From Xenococcaceae cyanobacterium MO_167.B27 (lineage in GTDB: Bacteria > Cyanobacteriota > Cyanobacteriia > Cyanobacteriales > Xenococcaceae): DNA of 44,535 bases. The stretch is taken from contig JASJCP010000056.1 of the NCBI GenBank assembly GCA_030065935.1, forward strand, positions 1-44,535. Direction: 5' to 3'. The stretch's first letter is position 1; each line of letters opens with the position of its first letter. Shown one piece after another: positions 16,479-25,662 of this stretch. Both the position numbers and the translations under genes were made by a program. Below the pieces are notes generated by a model, which was not told the DNA's origin, searched no databases, and was given only the letters and a program-made list of their open reading frames with translations.

Positions 16479-18086
16479 TTAAAAATCTAATTCTGGTTTT
16501 AAAGCAGTCCCACCAGGTAAAATGGAAAATACTTTAAAAATGGGATAACCAACTAAGCCACCTAAGCCCCAAACCAATTGAAAAGTCAAAAACAACAGCT
16601 TTTCTTGAGGAGTTTTCAATTTTCGCAAGTGTAGTCCTTCCCGCTCGATAATCTCGAAAGCAGCAGGATTGGCATGAGAGCCACAAAGACGAAAATGGGG
16701 GGCTGCCACCGTGCCAAATAAGACACTCCATAACACTTTAGGTCGTTTCACTAGTTCACTGAGAACAGGACGACAACCAATTAGTTCTGCTAGTTCGTAC
16801 ATAAACGGCACAAACGAAACAATTCCTGTAACGCGATTGGCAACCAAAGGCTTGAACTTGGCAGTTTTTTGGGCATCCTGGGCGATAATTAATTCCATCT
16901 CGGCAAGTTCGGGAAGACTAACCCTGCCACTAGCTACGGCAGCAAAATACCTAGCTTGGAGTTCGGTAACTGGAGGCATTGCACCGATGTTGGGACGGGC
17001 AAATCCCACAAAACCGATATTAGGCAGATCGGGATGAAAAATTTTCTTATAGAGTTTACCCCAATCCCACCCTTCACTAGGGATGGGCAAAAAAGGAAAC
17101 TTAACTTTAAAACCGCTACAAAAAATTACCGTATCTGCTTCAATTTTGCTACCATCACTAAAAACAACACCATCAGTGGTAAAACTTCTAATTGCAGGTT
17201 TTAGATCGACTTGAGGCTTTGCCAAGGCATCCATAAAAACATCTGACTTGGTAATAAATTGCTGATGATAACTTCCCCCAGATAAGTCAATTAATTTTTG
17301 TCGAATTTGCCAAGATTTTTGCTGGCGGTTGATCAAGGTAAACAATTTTTGAAATCCAGTTTCGATCGCGTAATAGAGACTCGGTGGCAAATGATAAGTA
17401 GCGCGGTGATGAAAGTAGTCTCCTGGTAAAGTCATCATGGGATCCAGTTTCGGCATAATAAATACACCTCTTCTCAGACTGAGAGTTACCTTATCTGCTA
17501 CTTGGGATAATTCGTTTAAAATATCTCCCCCACTTTCTCCTCCACCGATCACCACAACCTTTTTGCCATGAAAGGAACTATTATCTTTATAGGCAGATGA
17601 ATGAATAAAATCTCCCTTAAATGCCTGCATATTTTCAATTTCTGGGAAACTCCACTCTTCATTCAGTCCCGTACATACGGCAACAGTATCGAACTCATAT
17701 TCTTGAGTTTCATGGTGGTCCCTAACCCGCACTAACCATTTTTCCCCTTTTCGTTCCACCGACTCCACTGAAGTTTCAAAGGTTATATGCCTTTCGAGAT
17801 CGAAATGACGAGCATAGGACAAAAGATATTCAAGATATTGTTGATGAGTCAGAAAGTGGGGATAGGTTTCGGGCATCGGGAAATCCGAAAAAGCAGTTAA
17901 ATACTTTGAAGAGGTTAGTTCGGTATTCCGAAAAACGCTGACTCCTGGGTCTTTAAATTTCCAGTTACCTCCAAGATAGGGGGATTTCTCGAAGGCTTGA
18001 ACCTCCATGTTTTCTTCGAGACAAGATTTGATGGTAACTAAACCTGCTAAACCCGCTCCGATGACAGCAACTTTTTTCTTATTCAT
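16479..18086 (-). CDS. Flavin-containing monooxygenase (FMO family)
   Basis: The 535 residues contain the FAD-binding motif VAVIGAGLAGLVTIKSCL at the N-terminus, the FMO signature FKGDFIHSSAYKD (FxGxxxHxxxY/F) near 155-167, and the NADPH motif VVVIGGGESGGDILNEL. These place it among class B monooxygenases, which oxygenate nitrogen or sulfur or perform Baeyer-Villiger reactions. Its length matches eukaryote-like FMOs. In this cluster a ketone made by the non-reducing PKS module would be a plausible Baeyer-Villiger substrate, but no direct evidence favours that. It lies 38 bases after the methyltransferase gene and 67 before the TSUP transporter gene. Confidence 0.88.
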   Translation of the reverse strand: MNKKKVAVIGAGLAGLVTIKSCLEENMEVQAFEKSPYLGGNWKFKDPGVSVFRNTELTSSKYLTAFSDFPMPETYPHFLTHQQYLEYLLSYARHFDLERHITFETSVESVERKGEKWLVRVRDHHETQEYEFDTVAVCTGLNEEWSFPEIENMQAFKGDFIHSSAYKDNSSFHGKKVVVIGGGESGGDILNELSQVADKVTLSLRRGVFIMPKLDPMMTLPGDYFHHRATYHLPPSLYYAIETGFQKLFTLINRQQKSWQIRQKLIDLSGGSYHQQFITKSDVFMDALAKPQVDLKPAIRSFTTDGVVFSDGSKIEADTVIFCSGFKVKFPFLPIPSEGWDWGKLYKKIFHPDLPNIGFVGFARPNIGAMPPVTELQARYFAAVASGRVSLPELAEMELIIAQDAQKTAKFKPLVANRVTGIVSFVPFMYELAELIGCRPVLSELVKRPKVLWSVLFGTVAAPHFRLCGSHANPAAFEIIEREGLHLRKLKTPQEKLLFLTFQLVWGLGGLVGYPIFKVFSILPGGTALKPELDF

Positions 18087-18124
18087 ATTAAGTATTAACT
18101 AAAACTACACAAAAAATACTTACA

Positions 18125-18721
18125 TTACTGAGGATTATTAGCTACTTTTCTGGAGCCAATAAAGGGAATAAAACGGGGTTTATTGGCAAATGCAGCAGTA
18201 TAATTACTATTTTCAGATAAAGCTTGTTCCTCAGTTTGAATTCTCTTACTCATCAACCAAGCATTAGCCAGAGAAAAAGCGATCGCGGTAACATAGGCAC
18301 TATGAATTAAAGGTAAAAAGGCAATTTCTAGGATTACCCCCAACCAGTTAGGATGTCTCAGATAGCGATAAAGTCCTGATTCGGCTACAGGCATTCCAGG
18401 GACTGTCATAATTGGTAGAGTCCACCGCCACTCCAAAGCTTGCATTGATAGATAGCGTAAAACTTGTCCTGCTATGGTAGCTGTTAGGGCAATAGCAGCT
18501 AAAGCGGGAACAAAAGGACGGTCAAAATACCAAACCTCAGCAATCATGGCAATCCACCAGCTTACTTGCAGTACTTTGACTGCACCGAGTAAGTTATCCC
18601 CATGTTCTTGTCCACCTCTTTTCAGAATTTCTGCTTTATGGCGATCGCTATGACGGACTTCTAAGAGTCGCTGTACGATAACGGCTAAGACAATTACCAT
18701 AAAGATATATTTAGTCAACAT
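18125..18721 (-). CDS. Isoprenylcysteine carboxyl methyltransferase-like O-methyltransferase
   Basis: A 198-residue membrane protein with four to five hydrophobic segments and the ICMT signature GLYRYLRHPNWLGVILE near residues 120-140. In bacteria this family often sits beside a type III PKS and methylates phenolic or pyrone hydroxyls, as in Bacillus BpsB and Streptomyces SrsB. Here it starts 14 bases after the type III PKS stop, so it is almost certainly the partner enzyme that O-methylates the alkylresorcinol or alkylpyrone. The start is the first ATG, and the length is typical. Confidence 0.87.
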   Translation of the reverse strand: MLTKYIFMVIVLAVIVQRLLEVRHSDRHKAEILKRGGQEHGDNLLGAVKVLQVSWWIAMIAEVWYFDRPFVPALAAIALTATIAGQVLRYLSMQALEWRWTLPIMTVPGMPVAESGLYRYLRHPNWLGVILEIAFLPLIHSAYVTAIAFSLANAWLMSKRIQTEEQALSENSNYTAAFANKPRFIPFIGSRKVANNPQ

Positions 18722-18735
18722 GATTTAGATACTCC

Positions 18736-19857
18736 TTACCATTGCAATAAGATTGCTTCTTGAGAAAAACCAGGACCCATTGCTAACAGCAAGCCATAAG
18801 ACCCTGGGGAAGGTTGTTCTGCTGCTAAAGTGCGATCGAGGATATAAAGTACCGTTGGCGAGGAAATATTGCCAATTTCGGCTAAAGCATTCCAGCTTCC
18901 TTGTAATGCTTGCTCGTCGAGTCCAAATTCTTGTTCAACGGCTTTAATAATCTTGGGTCCTCCAGGGTGAACCATCCAGCGAGCAATCTTGTCCGTTGAC
19001 AGGTTATGGTCGGCAAGGAGGGGGTCAATGGTTTTGTGCAGGGCAACTTTGACATAATCCGCTACTTCTGGTCGGAGAATATTGCGCGTCCCCGTGTCCA
19101 CTAAATCCATTCCCATCAGATGAACCGTATTAGGTAAAATAATCGAGCGGGTATCAACGATTCGAGGTTGACCTGGTTGAGCCAAAGGATGATCTTCACC
19201 CACCATTAAAACTGCTGCGGAACCATCTCCAAATAGAGCAGCAGTTACAATCGTCATGATGATATCGCTGTAAACTCCTGGTTCTTCAGGCAATCGCTTA
19301 ATCATGTAAGATAAATCTCTTTGTAGTGAACCTTGCCACAATCCCGAAGAAGGTTCCATTGCAAACAACACAGAAGATTCTGTAGGATGTCCTTTTAAAT
19401 AATCAGCGACCCGAGCCAAACCAAAAGCACCACCCATACAGCCCACCCCAGTCAGAGCCATTCTTTTAATTTCGGGAGAAAAGGGGATTCTGTTGATTAA
19501 TCTCGCATCCAATCCAGGGGTAGCAGCAATTAGGGTAGTAGCGGTAAGTTGAGATATATCTTGGGGGGCTATAGCTGCTTTGTCTAATAACTTTGTTACA
19601 GTGGTTTCAATTACATTAAGACACTTGGTAATTGCCTCATTAGCTACTTGAGCCACTCCAGGGGGGTCGTAGAAAGAATCGAGGGGAAAAGTAAAATAGC
19701 GTCCGTTAATTTTGACATTGGTAAAAAAGCGATCGATCGTCTCTAGATCGAACTCTAAATCCATAGCCAGGAAATACTTTTTTAGTGCTGTTGCCAGAAC
19801 TTCCTGGGGATAATAATGTTCGGGAAATCCCGTAGATGTCGTCACAATATAAACCAT
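18736..19857 (-). CDS. Type III polyketide synthase (alkylresorcinol/alkylpyrone synthase-like)
   Basis: The 373-residue thiolase-fold enzyme has the catalytic cysteine in MALTGVGCMGGAFGLARV, the histidine in WMVHPGGPKII and the asparagine in EIGNISSPTVLYIL, the Cys-His-Asn triad of chalcone-synthase relatives. The GDGSAAVLMVG loop is also present. Such enzymes take a long acyl starter, add two or three malonyl units and cyclise to resorcinols or pyrones. Upstream FAAL, ACP and PKS genes indicate a bespoke, probably chlorinated starter, as CylI receives in cylindrocyclophane assembly. GGAG lies 8 bases before the ATG. A 166-bp MITE now separates the gene from the type I PKS. Confidence 0.93.
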   Translation of the reverse strand: MVYIVTTSTGFPEHYYPQEVLATALKKYFLAMDLEFDLETIDRFFTNVKINGRYFTFPLDSFYDPPGVAQVANEAITKCLNVIETTVTKLLDKAAIAPQDISQLTATTLIAATPGLDARLINRIPFSPEIKRMALTGVGCMGGAFGLARVADYLKGHPTESSVLFAMEPSSGLWQGSLQRDLSYMIKRLPEEPGVYSDIIMTIVTAALFGDGSAAVLMVGEDHPLAQPGQPRIVDTRSIILPNTVHLMGMDLVDTGTRNILRPEVADYVKVALHKTIDPLLADHNLSTDKIARWMVHPGGPKIIKAVEQEFGLDEQALQGSWNALAEIGNISSPTVLYILDRTLAAEQPSPGSYGLLLAMGPGFSQEAILLQW

Positions 19858-19881
19858 AAGAATTACTCCAAAAAATTTATC

Positions 19882-20047
19882 TAGGGTGTGTCATCAATTA
19901 AGGGGAAAGATGATTTTTGAAGCTATTTTTGCGAGATACAAGGAAAAAAATGTTCTAGATAGCAGAGCTATGTAGGTTATTTTTCGACAAAGTAGGTCGT
20001 GAAAATGGGTCAAAAAGCACTTTTTTTCTAATTGATGACACGCCCTA
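19882..20047. mobile_element. 166-bp MITE with TA target duplication, between the type I and type III PKS genes
   Basis: A 17-bp terminal inverted repeat, GGGTGTGTCATCAATTA at the left end and its complement with one mismatch at the right, is flanked on both sides by TA. TA duplication and a non-coding interior point to a MITE mobilised by an IS630/Tc1-mariner type transposase. The right TA is the first two bases (read on the minus strand) of the PKS stop codon. Removing the element restores TAG followed by 23 bases with GGAG before the next ATG, i.e. a tight operon junction. Confidence 0.85.
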
Positions 20048-23000
20048 ATTCAAAATTAAAAATCTTTGCTCTAGCTGGGTCGATATGGCTCTTAATAATT
20101 CCTGACGAGCGGAATGTAAAAAGAAATGATTGCCAGCAAACATTTGTAAGTTAAAGTCTGCTTTAGTTTGTTGTCCCCAAGCGGTCAGTTCTGCTTGACT
20201 TACTTTGGGGTCTTCTAATCCGCCAAAAGCAGTAATCGGACAGTCAAGGGGAGGCTCATTGGCATAAAAATAAGTTTCTAAAATGGCAAAATCAGCCCGT
20301 AATGCAGGTAGATATTGTTGCATTAACTTTGTATCTTGCAAAACTTCATCGGGAGTGCCATTGAAATCCTTGATTTTCTCGATAAATTGAGAGTCAGGCA
20401 AGCGGTGAATGGGGGGTTTGAGATCGGGTAACTGAGGAGCATTATTTCCAGAAACAAATAAATGAACGGGAAGAGGATAATTTTGACGACGCAGTTGTCT
20501 GATCAGTTCAAAACTCAGTAATGCCCCCATACTATGACCGAATAGGGCAAAAGGAAGGTCTAAATAAGGCTTGAGCAGGGGAAGGAGGGTTTGAATTACT
20601 GGCTTGAGAAGGGTTGGGGGAGATTCTCTGAGTCGGCTTTCCCTTCCAGGTAGCTGTATTGCACAGAGTTCTATCTCTGAGGGCAGTCGATCACTCCATG
20701 TCTGAAAAATAGATGCTCCCGCACCAGCATAGGGAAAACAAAATAGGCGTAAGCGAGCTTGAGAATTTGGTTGAGGGCAAATTACCCACAGATTATCTTC
20801 AATTTTCTGTTTGGTAGCAGTTTTAGTTACTGTTGCCAATCTACTTATCCGATTGGAACCGCCTCGATTTTCCATCACATGATGCTTTTCAATGAGCAAC
20901 AGCAGTTGAGTTAAAAATTGTTCTAGGTTGAGTTCGGCTAAAAATTCTACGGGAATAGAAATATTAAATTGCTGTTCGATACGTCTTCTTAGCTCCGTAG
21001 CCATGAGAGAATCCAGTCCCAGACTAGAAAGACGCTGTTGCCAATCTAGTTGGGAGGGTTTGATTTTCATTACTTTGGCTAGTATTTGACCAAAGTACAG
21101 CTTTAACAATTGTCGCCTTGTTTCTGGTTGAGCAGCTAAAAGTTCATCTCGTTGTTGATGCCAGTTTTGTTGCTGCATCAGAGAATCGCAAGCAGGAATT
21201 GCTAGAGTGCGATCGCCCGATGCCCTGCCTTTAGAGCGATCGCTAGTTCTATTGGTATTATCTTTAGATACTGTTGTTTTTTGCTGCTGGTGCTTATTGG
21301 TTATAAGTTCTAGCAACTTAGGCAGTAATTTAATTTCCTCTGCTGACAGTGTTTCTACTGTTTCCAACTGACTTTTAAGCTGTTCGATTTTTCCTTGGTC
21401 TAAAAGAGAAAATAGAGGTGTCCAGTCTGTTTCTGGAGATGAGATATTCTGACGCTTTGGAGTGTTTTGAATCCAGTAACGCTGACGTTGGAAGGGGTAT
21501 GTCGGTAGTATTACTCGACGACGTTGAGGATAATCTCTCTCGAAACTCTGCCAATCGATCGCAATACCTTGTAGATATAATTGAGCTAAACTTTCTAATA
21601 TTTGCTGCCAATCTGGTTTTTGGGGTCGCAAACTGGGAAGAAAAGTATAGTTTTCGGCATCCATATCCGATAAACAGAGACGACCCATACCCAATAAAAT
21701 TGGTTTTGAGCCGATTTCGAGCAATATTTTGCAATCCTGTTGAGCCAACGTTTCCATCCCCTGAGCAAATTTTACGGGCTGTCGCACATGATTACACCAA
21801 TATTCAGGTGTAGCAATTTCATCTGTAGCTAGTTCCCCTGTAACATTGGAAATTAAGTCAATTTGGGGCGGTGAATATGTTACCTGTCTGGCAACCCGTT
21901 CAAAATCTTCCAGCATCGGTTCCATTAGAGGGGAATGAAACCCATGAGAAACTTTTAAGGTTTTGGTCTTAACTCCTTGAGCTTCAAACTGGCTCGCCAC
22001 ATGATAAACAGCTTCTCGTTTGCCTGAAATTACGATGCTCTTAGCCCCGTTAAATGCTGCGGTCTCAACTTCTCCATCATAAGACTGAATGGCTTTAATA
22101 ACTTGTTCTGGATCGGCTAACAGGGAAACCATTGCTCCATCTTGAGGCAGAGATTGCATTAAACGCCCTCGTTCAGCAATCAATTTTAGACCATCTTCTA
22201 GACTAAAAACCCCTGCCAAGCAAGCTGCCACATATTCACCGACACTATGACCCATCATCAATGTCGGTTTAATACCCCAGGATTGCCATAATTTTGCCAA
22301 AGCGTATTCGAGGGCAAATAAAGCAGGTTGGGTATATTGGGTTTGGTCTATATCGGGTGTGGGTTTAGGGGAGTATATTATCTCTAGCAGAGGTTTATCT
22401 AAATAGGAGCTTAATATTTCCCCACAGCGATCTAAAGTTTTACGAAAAGTGGGTTGAGTTTCATATAGTGAGCATCCCATACCCACATATTGCGCTCCTT
22501 GTCCTGTAAAAAGGAAGGCAATCTGAGGAGGTTTTCCCACACTTAAACATCCCGTGGTTATGCTTTCCGTATCTTCTCCCGCAGTAAATGCTTGAAGAGA
22601 CTGCTGTAACTCAGTTTTTGATTTGGCGATCGCAACTAAACGACGCTCGAAGTGAGTGCGACCAGTATTAGCGGTAAAACAGATATCTGCTAGAGAAATG
22701 TCGGGCTTGGAATCGAGGAAATTGCTATACTTTTGTGCTAATTCTTCTAAAGCGCGATCACTTCTCGCCGAAAGGGTTAATATCTGTAAGGGGCGTTCTC
22801 TGCTTTCTGTAGTTTCTGGTTCTGGGATAGTTGCTTCTTCTAACACTACATGAGCGTTTGTTCCGCCAAAACCAAAGGAACTAATTCCCGCTAGGCGCGT
22901 CCCACCTTCTACAGTCCATTTTTGTTTATCAGTAGGAATAGATATAGGGGTTTTCTGAAGTCGAATATAGGGATTCAATCGCTTCAGATGTAAATTTGGC

Positions 23001-24118
23001 AGAATTTCTCGATGCTGCAAAGCTAAAACTACTTTGATCAATCCCGCTATTCCCGCTGCTGATTCTAAATGACCGATATTAGTTTTAACCGAACCAATAA
23101 AGCAGGGTCGATCTGACGGACGCTCTTCCATAAGCACTGTTTTTAAGGACTTAACCTCAATCGGATCTCCCAAAGGAGTTCCCGTACCGTGAGCTTCAAC
23201 ATAGCTTATTTCTGCTGGTTTCACCCCTGCATTTTTTAAAGCTTGACGAATCACTGCTTGTTGAGAAGGGCCATTGGGGGCTGTAATGCCGTTGCTCAAT
23301 CCATCTTGGTTGACAGCAGAGCCTCGAATCACGGCCAGAATGTTATCTTTGTCTTTCAAAGCATCTGAGAGACGTTTAAGAATCACTACCCCACAACCTT
23401 CGCCTCGAACATAACCATTGGCATCCGCATCAAAAGTCTTACAACGTCCATCGGGGGACATCATTTGAGCTTGAGAAAAAACAATGTTGAGTTCTGGTGT
23501 CAAGATCAAATTCACCCCCCCAACTATACAGAGATTAGATTCCCTAGTTCGCAAGCTTTGACAGCCTAAATGGACTGCTACCAAAGAAGAAGAACAAGCA
23601 GTTTCAATTGCCAAGCTAGGTCCTTTTAAATCTAATAGGTAGGAAAGGCGACTAGAAGCTAAACTCAAAGTAGTACCTATACCGTCATAAGCACTAATTT
23701 GCGTCAGATCGGTAACGTTTTTATAGAGTAATTGATCGTAGTTGACCACCGCCATAGCAGCAAATACTCCCGTCTGCGTTCCAGCTAATTTATCTGTTGC
23801 CAGACTAGCATTTTCTAGTGCTTCCCAAGCAGTTTCTAAAAACAGCCTTTGCTGAGGATCCATTCGTTCTGCTTCCCTGGGAGAAATATTGAAAAATAGA
23901 GGATCGAAGCCATCGACCTGGGATAAAAATCCTCCCCAACGAGTATTCATTTTGCCTGGGGTAGCAGGTTGGGATTCGTAAAACTTATCCACGTCCCATC
24001 TATCGACTGGAACTTCTGTAATTGCATCTATGCAATTACTCATAAGTTGCCAAAATGCTTCTGGCGTTTCTGCCTTAGGAAAACGGCATCCCAGACCTAT
24101 AATTGCAATGTTTTCCAT
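20045..24118 (-). CDS. Non-reducing type I polyketide synthase, KS-AT-ACP-TE
   Basis: 1357 residues. KS (1-430): Cys175 in ETACSSSLV, His310 in [13 protein letters not shown], His350 in [10 protein letters not shown] (about 535-830): Ser625 in GHSVGEY and [10 protein letters not shown], the malonyl-type motif. ACP (about 1005-1075): Ser1037 in LGLDSL. TE (about 1120-1357): [12 protein letters not shown], Ser1196 in GHSMGA and a late GNHFFLH. No KR, DH, ER or MT is present, so one malonate would be added and left as a beta-ketoacyl thioester, a form used as starter by type III PKSs. The TE resembles stand-alone type II TEs and may release or proofread. The stop codon TAG includes the TA of a MITE insertion, but the native stop is identical. 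Confidence 0.95.
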   Translation of the reverse strand: MENIAIIGLGCRFPKAETPEAFWQLMSNCIDAITEVPVDRWDVDKFYESQPATPGKMNTRWGGFLSQVDGFDPLFFNISPREAERMDPQQRLFLETAWEALENASLATDKLAGTQTGVFAAMAVVNYDQLLYKNVTDLTQISAYDGIGTTLSLASSRLSYLLDLKGPSLAIETACSSSLVAVHLGCQSLRTRESNLCIVGGVNLILTPELNIVFSQAQMMSPDGRCKTFDADANGYVRGEGCGVVILKRLSDALKDKDNILAVIRGSAVNQDGLSNGITAPNGPSQQAVIRQALKNAGVKPAEISYVEAHGTGTPLGDPIEVKSLKTVLMEERPSDRPCFIGSVKTNIGHLESAAGIAGLIKVVLALQHREILPNLHLKRLNPYIRLQKTPISIPTDKQKWTVEGGTRLAGISSFGFGGTNAHVVLEEATIPEPETTESRERPLQILTLSARSDRALEELAQKYSNFLDSKPDISLADICFTANTGRTHFERRLVAIAKSKTELQQSLQAFTAGEDTESITTGCLSVGKPPQIAFLFTGQGAQYVGMGCSLYETQPTFRKTLDRCGEILSSYLDKPLLEIIYSPKPTPDIDQTQYTQPALFALEYALAKLWQSWGIKPTLMMGHSVGEYVAACLAGVFSLEDGLKLIAERGRLMQSLPQDGAMVSLLADPEQVIKAIQSYDGEVETAAFNGAKSIVISGKREAVYHVASQFEAQGVKTKTLKVSHGFHSPLMEPMLEDFERVARQVTYSPPQIDLISNVTGELATDEIATPEYWCNHVRQPVKFAQGMETLAQQDCKILLEIGSKPILLGMGRLCLSDMDAENYTFLPSLRPQKPDWQQILESLAQLYLQGIAIDWQSFERDYPQRRRVILPTYPFQRQRYWIQNTPKRQNISSPETDWTPLFSLLDQGKIEQLKSQLETVETLSAEEIKLLPKLLELITNKHQQQKTTVSKDNTNRTSDRSKGRASGDRTLAIPACDSLMQQQNWHQQRDELLAAQPETRRQLLKLYFGQILAKVMKIKPSQLDWQQRLSSLGLDSLMATELRRRIEQQFNISIPVEFLAELNLEQFLTQLLLLIEKHHVMENRGGSNRISRLATVTKTATKQKIEDNLWVICPQPNSQARLRLFCFPYAGAGASIFQTWSDRLPSEIELCAIQLPGRESRLRESPPTLLKPVIQTLLPLLKPYLDLPFALFGHSMGALLSFELIRQLRRQNYPLPVHLFVSGNNAPQLPDLKPPIHRLPDSQFIEKIKDFNGTPDEVLQDTKLMQQYLPALRADFAILETYFYANEPPLDCPITAFGGLEDPKVSQAELTAWGQQTKADFNLQMFAGNHFFLHSARQELLRAISTQLEQRFLILN

Positions 24119-24250
24119 TGTCTACCTATTAGTTTTAAGGACGTTACATATATCGAGAAATAAATCAGAGAAAGAATACTAAAATACCTATGTAGAAAAA
24201 GTGAATTTTTCTGGCGAGATCGATATAGACTCTTATTTACTAAGATCGTT

Positions 24251-25609
24251 TTAAGCAACAACTAGCTTGGAAAACCGCTGAAAAGTTTTAATGTTTCCTT
24301 GTATGGCGCGATTGATCTTTCCTCCTGAAGCCATCGGTTTCATATTACGGTTGACTGACCAAAGATAGTCTAAGCTACTAAAAGTCCGACTAAACTCCTG
24401 TAAGAGACTTTGATGAAATTTGACATTCTGATGAAATCCTTGATGCTCTTCACACAAGGATTGCTCTAGCCAAAACAGGGCATCTTTAGCTGACATCCCA
24501 AAAGTGTCGGACCGCAGAATTTTATAGATAAAGCTCATCACCGAATAATCATCGGGGCGATGTCTGTCAGGTACTACTGCCGAAAGACCACTCCAAATGC
24601 GGTTTTGTAGTTTGTAAAAGGCTAAATTTGCCACAAATTTCTCGTAGGCTGTAGGTTGGGGAAAATCTCGATAAAGTTCCCGTGCCATAAAGCGAGAAGT
24701 GCTAGTGTGAAAAGCCTCATCTAAAAAATGATAGTAGGCAACTGCTGTGGGTGTAGGAATAAAATCTCCTTGCTTCTGTAATTTTTTAAAGTACCTACAA
24801 TTGCTATGTTCGGTATGCTTAAGACCCAAATTAGCCATAAAGCGCAGTGTATAATAATGACTGGCTAAAAAAGGCGATCGCCCCCAATTAAAGCTAAAAA
24901 ATTGTAGCAAGGCTCTAGGGGCTAATCCTTCTCCCATAAATCCCGTACTAAAGGCAGGAGGAAAGTTATCTTTTTGTTCTAATTCTTTTAAATGCTGGGA
25001 ATAGTATTGTTCTTTTCCTTTGAGCATCTGATTGGCGAGAAAACGTAAAGCGTAGTATTGGTATTGGGATGCTTTTTCTGCCCAACTTTGATAATTGGAC
25101 TTATACAATTTACCTTTAAGTGGCTCTTTGAAAGCTTCCTTGCCCAACAAAGCTTTGAGCATCTGATAGCAAATTTTGCGAAAGACGTGAATGTGGGAAA
25201 GTTCTTGTTCGCTTTCTAAATCTAGTATTTTGGCTACAGTTTCATAGCCTGGAATATTGGCGAAAACTCCACCTGTAATTTTGTTATAGACAATTGTTTG
25301 AGTTTCACTGGTAGCAGTGAAATTATACATTACAAACCAATATAGGTGATTGAGGGCGATCTTTTGCGCTTCAGAAGCCTGTTCGTATAGTGGAGTGCCA
25401 TACAACAGTGACAGTTCGGGCGCATTCCAGTAATAATTGCTGACATCGGTATATTTGAAACTGCGATCTAACTCTTGAATTTTTTCGGTATAGTCGGAGT
25501 CGGTATTACTGTGATAGGTTTTTTCAATCAGTTGTAAAGCAGAACTTTTGGGTTGTTTTAGTTGCGACGGTGATCGACCGATATCTGGTGTTTGAAGACT
25601 TTGTAACAT
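24251..25609 (-). CDS. CylC-type dimetal-carboxylate halogenase (copy B)
   Basis: I place the start at the ATG at 25607-25609 (452 residues); an upstream in-frame extension overlaps the previous gene. The helical protein has spaced Glu/His pairs suited to a dimetal site: ATSETQTIVYN, ESEQELSHIHVFRKI, YHFLDEAFHTSTSRF and CEEHQGFHQNVKFH. CylC and relatives, distant kin of AurF-type oxygenases, chlorinate unactivated carbons of ACP-bound fatty chains. The assignment rests on length, Glu/His pattern, adjacency to FAAL and ACP, and the CylK-type genes downstream. It is clearly paralogous to copy A, 53 bases upstream, and precedes the PKS by 132 bases. Some homologues may be oxygenases rather than halogenases. 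Confidence 0.8.
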   Translation of the reverse strand: MLQSLQTPDIGRSPSQLKQPKSSALQLIEKTYHSNTDSDYTEKIQELDRSFKYTDVSNYYWNAPELSLLYGTPLYEQASEAQKIALNHLYWFVMYNFTATSETQTIVYNKITGGVFANIPGYETVAKILDLESEQELSHIHVFRKICYQMLKALLGKEAFKEPLKGKLYKSNYQSWAEKASQYQYYALRFLANQMLKGKEQYYSQHLKELEQKDNFPPAFSTGFMGEGLAPRALLQFFSFNWGRSPFLASHYYTLRFMANLGLKHTEHSNCRYFKKLQKQGDFIPTPTAVAYYHFLDEAFHTSTSRFMARELYRDFPQPTAYEKFVANLAFYKLQNRIWSGLSAVVPDRHRPDDYSVMSFIYKILRSDTFGMSAKDALFWLEQSLCEEHQGFHQNVKFHQSLLQEFSRTFSSLDYLWSVNRNMKPMASGGKINRAIQGNIKTFQRFSKLVVA

Positions 25610-25662
25610 CTTTTTTGTTAAGGTGAAATGTAATGAAATTATCCTAACAATATGAGTGGTAT

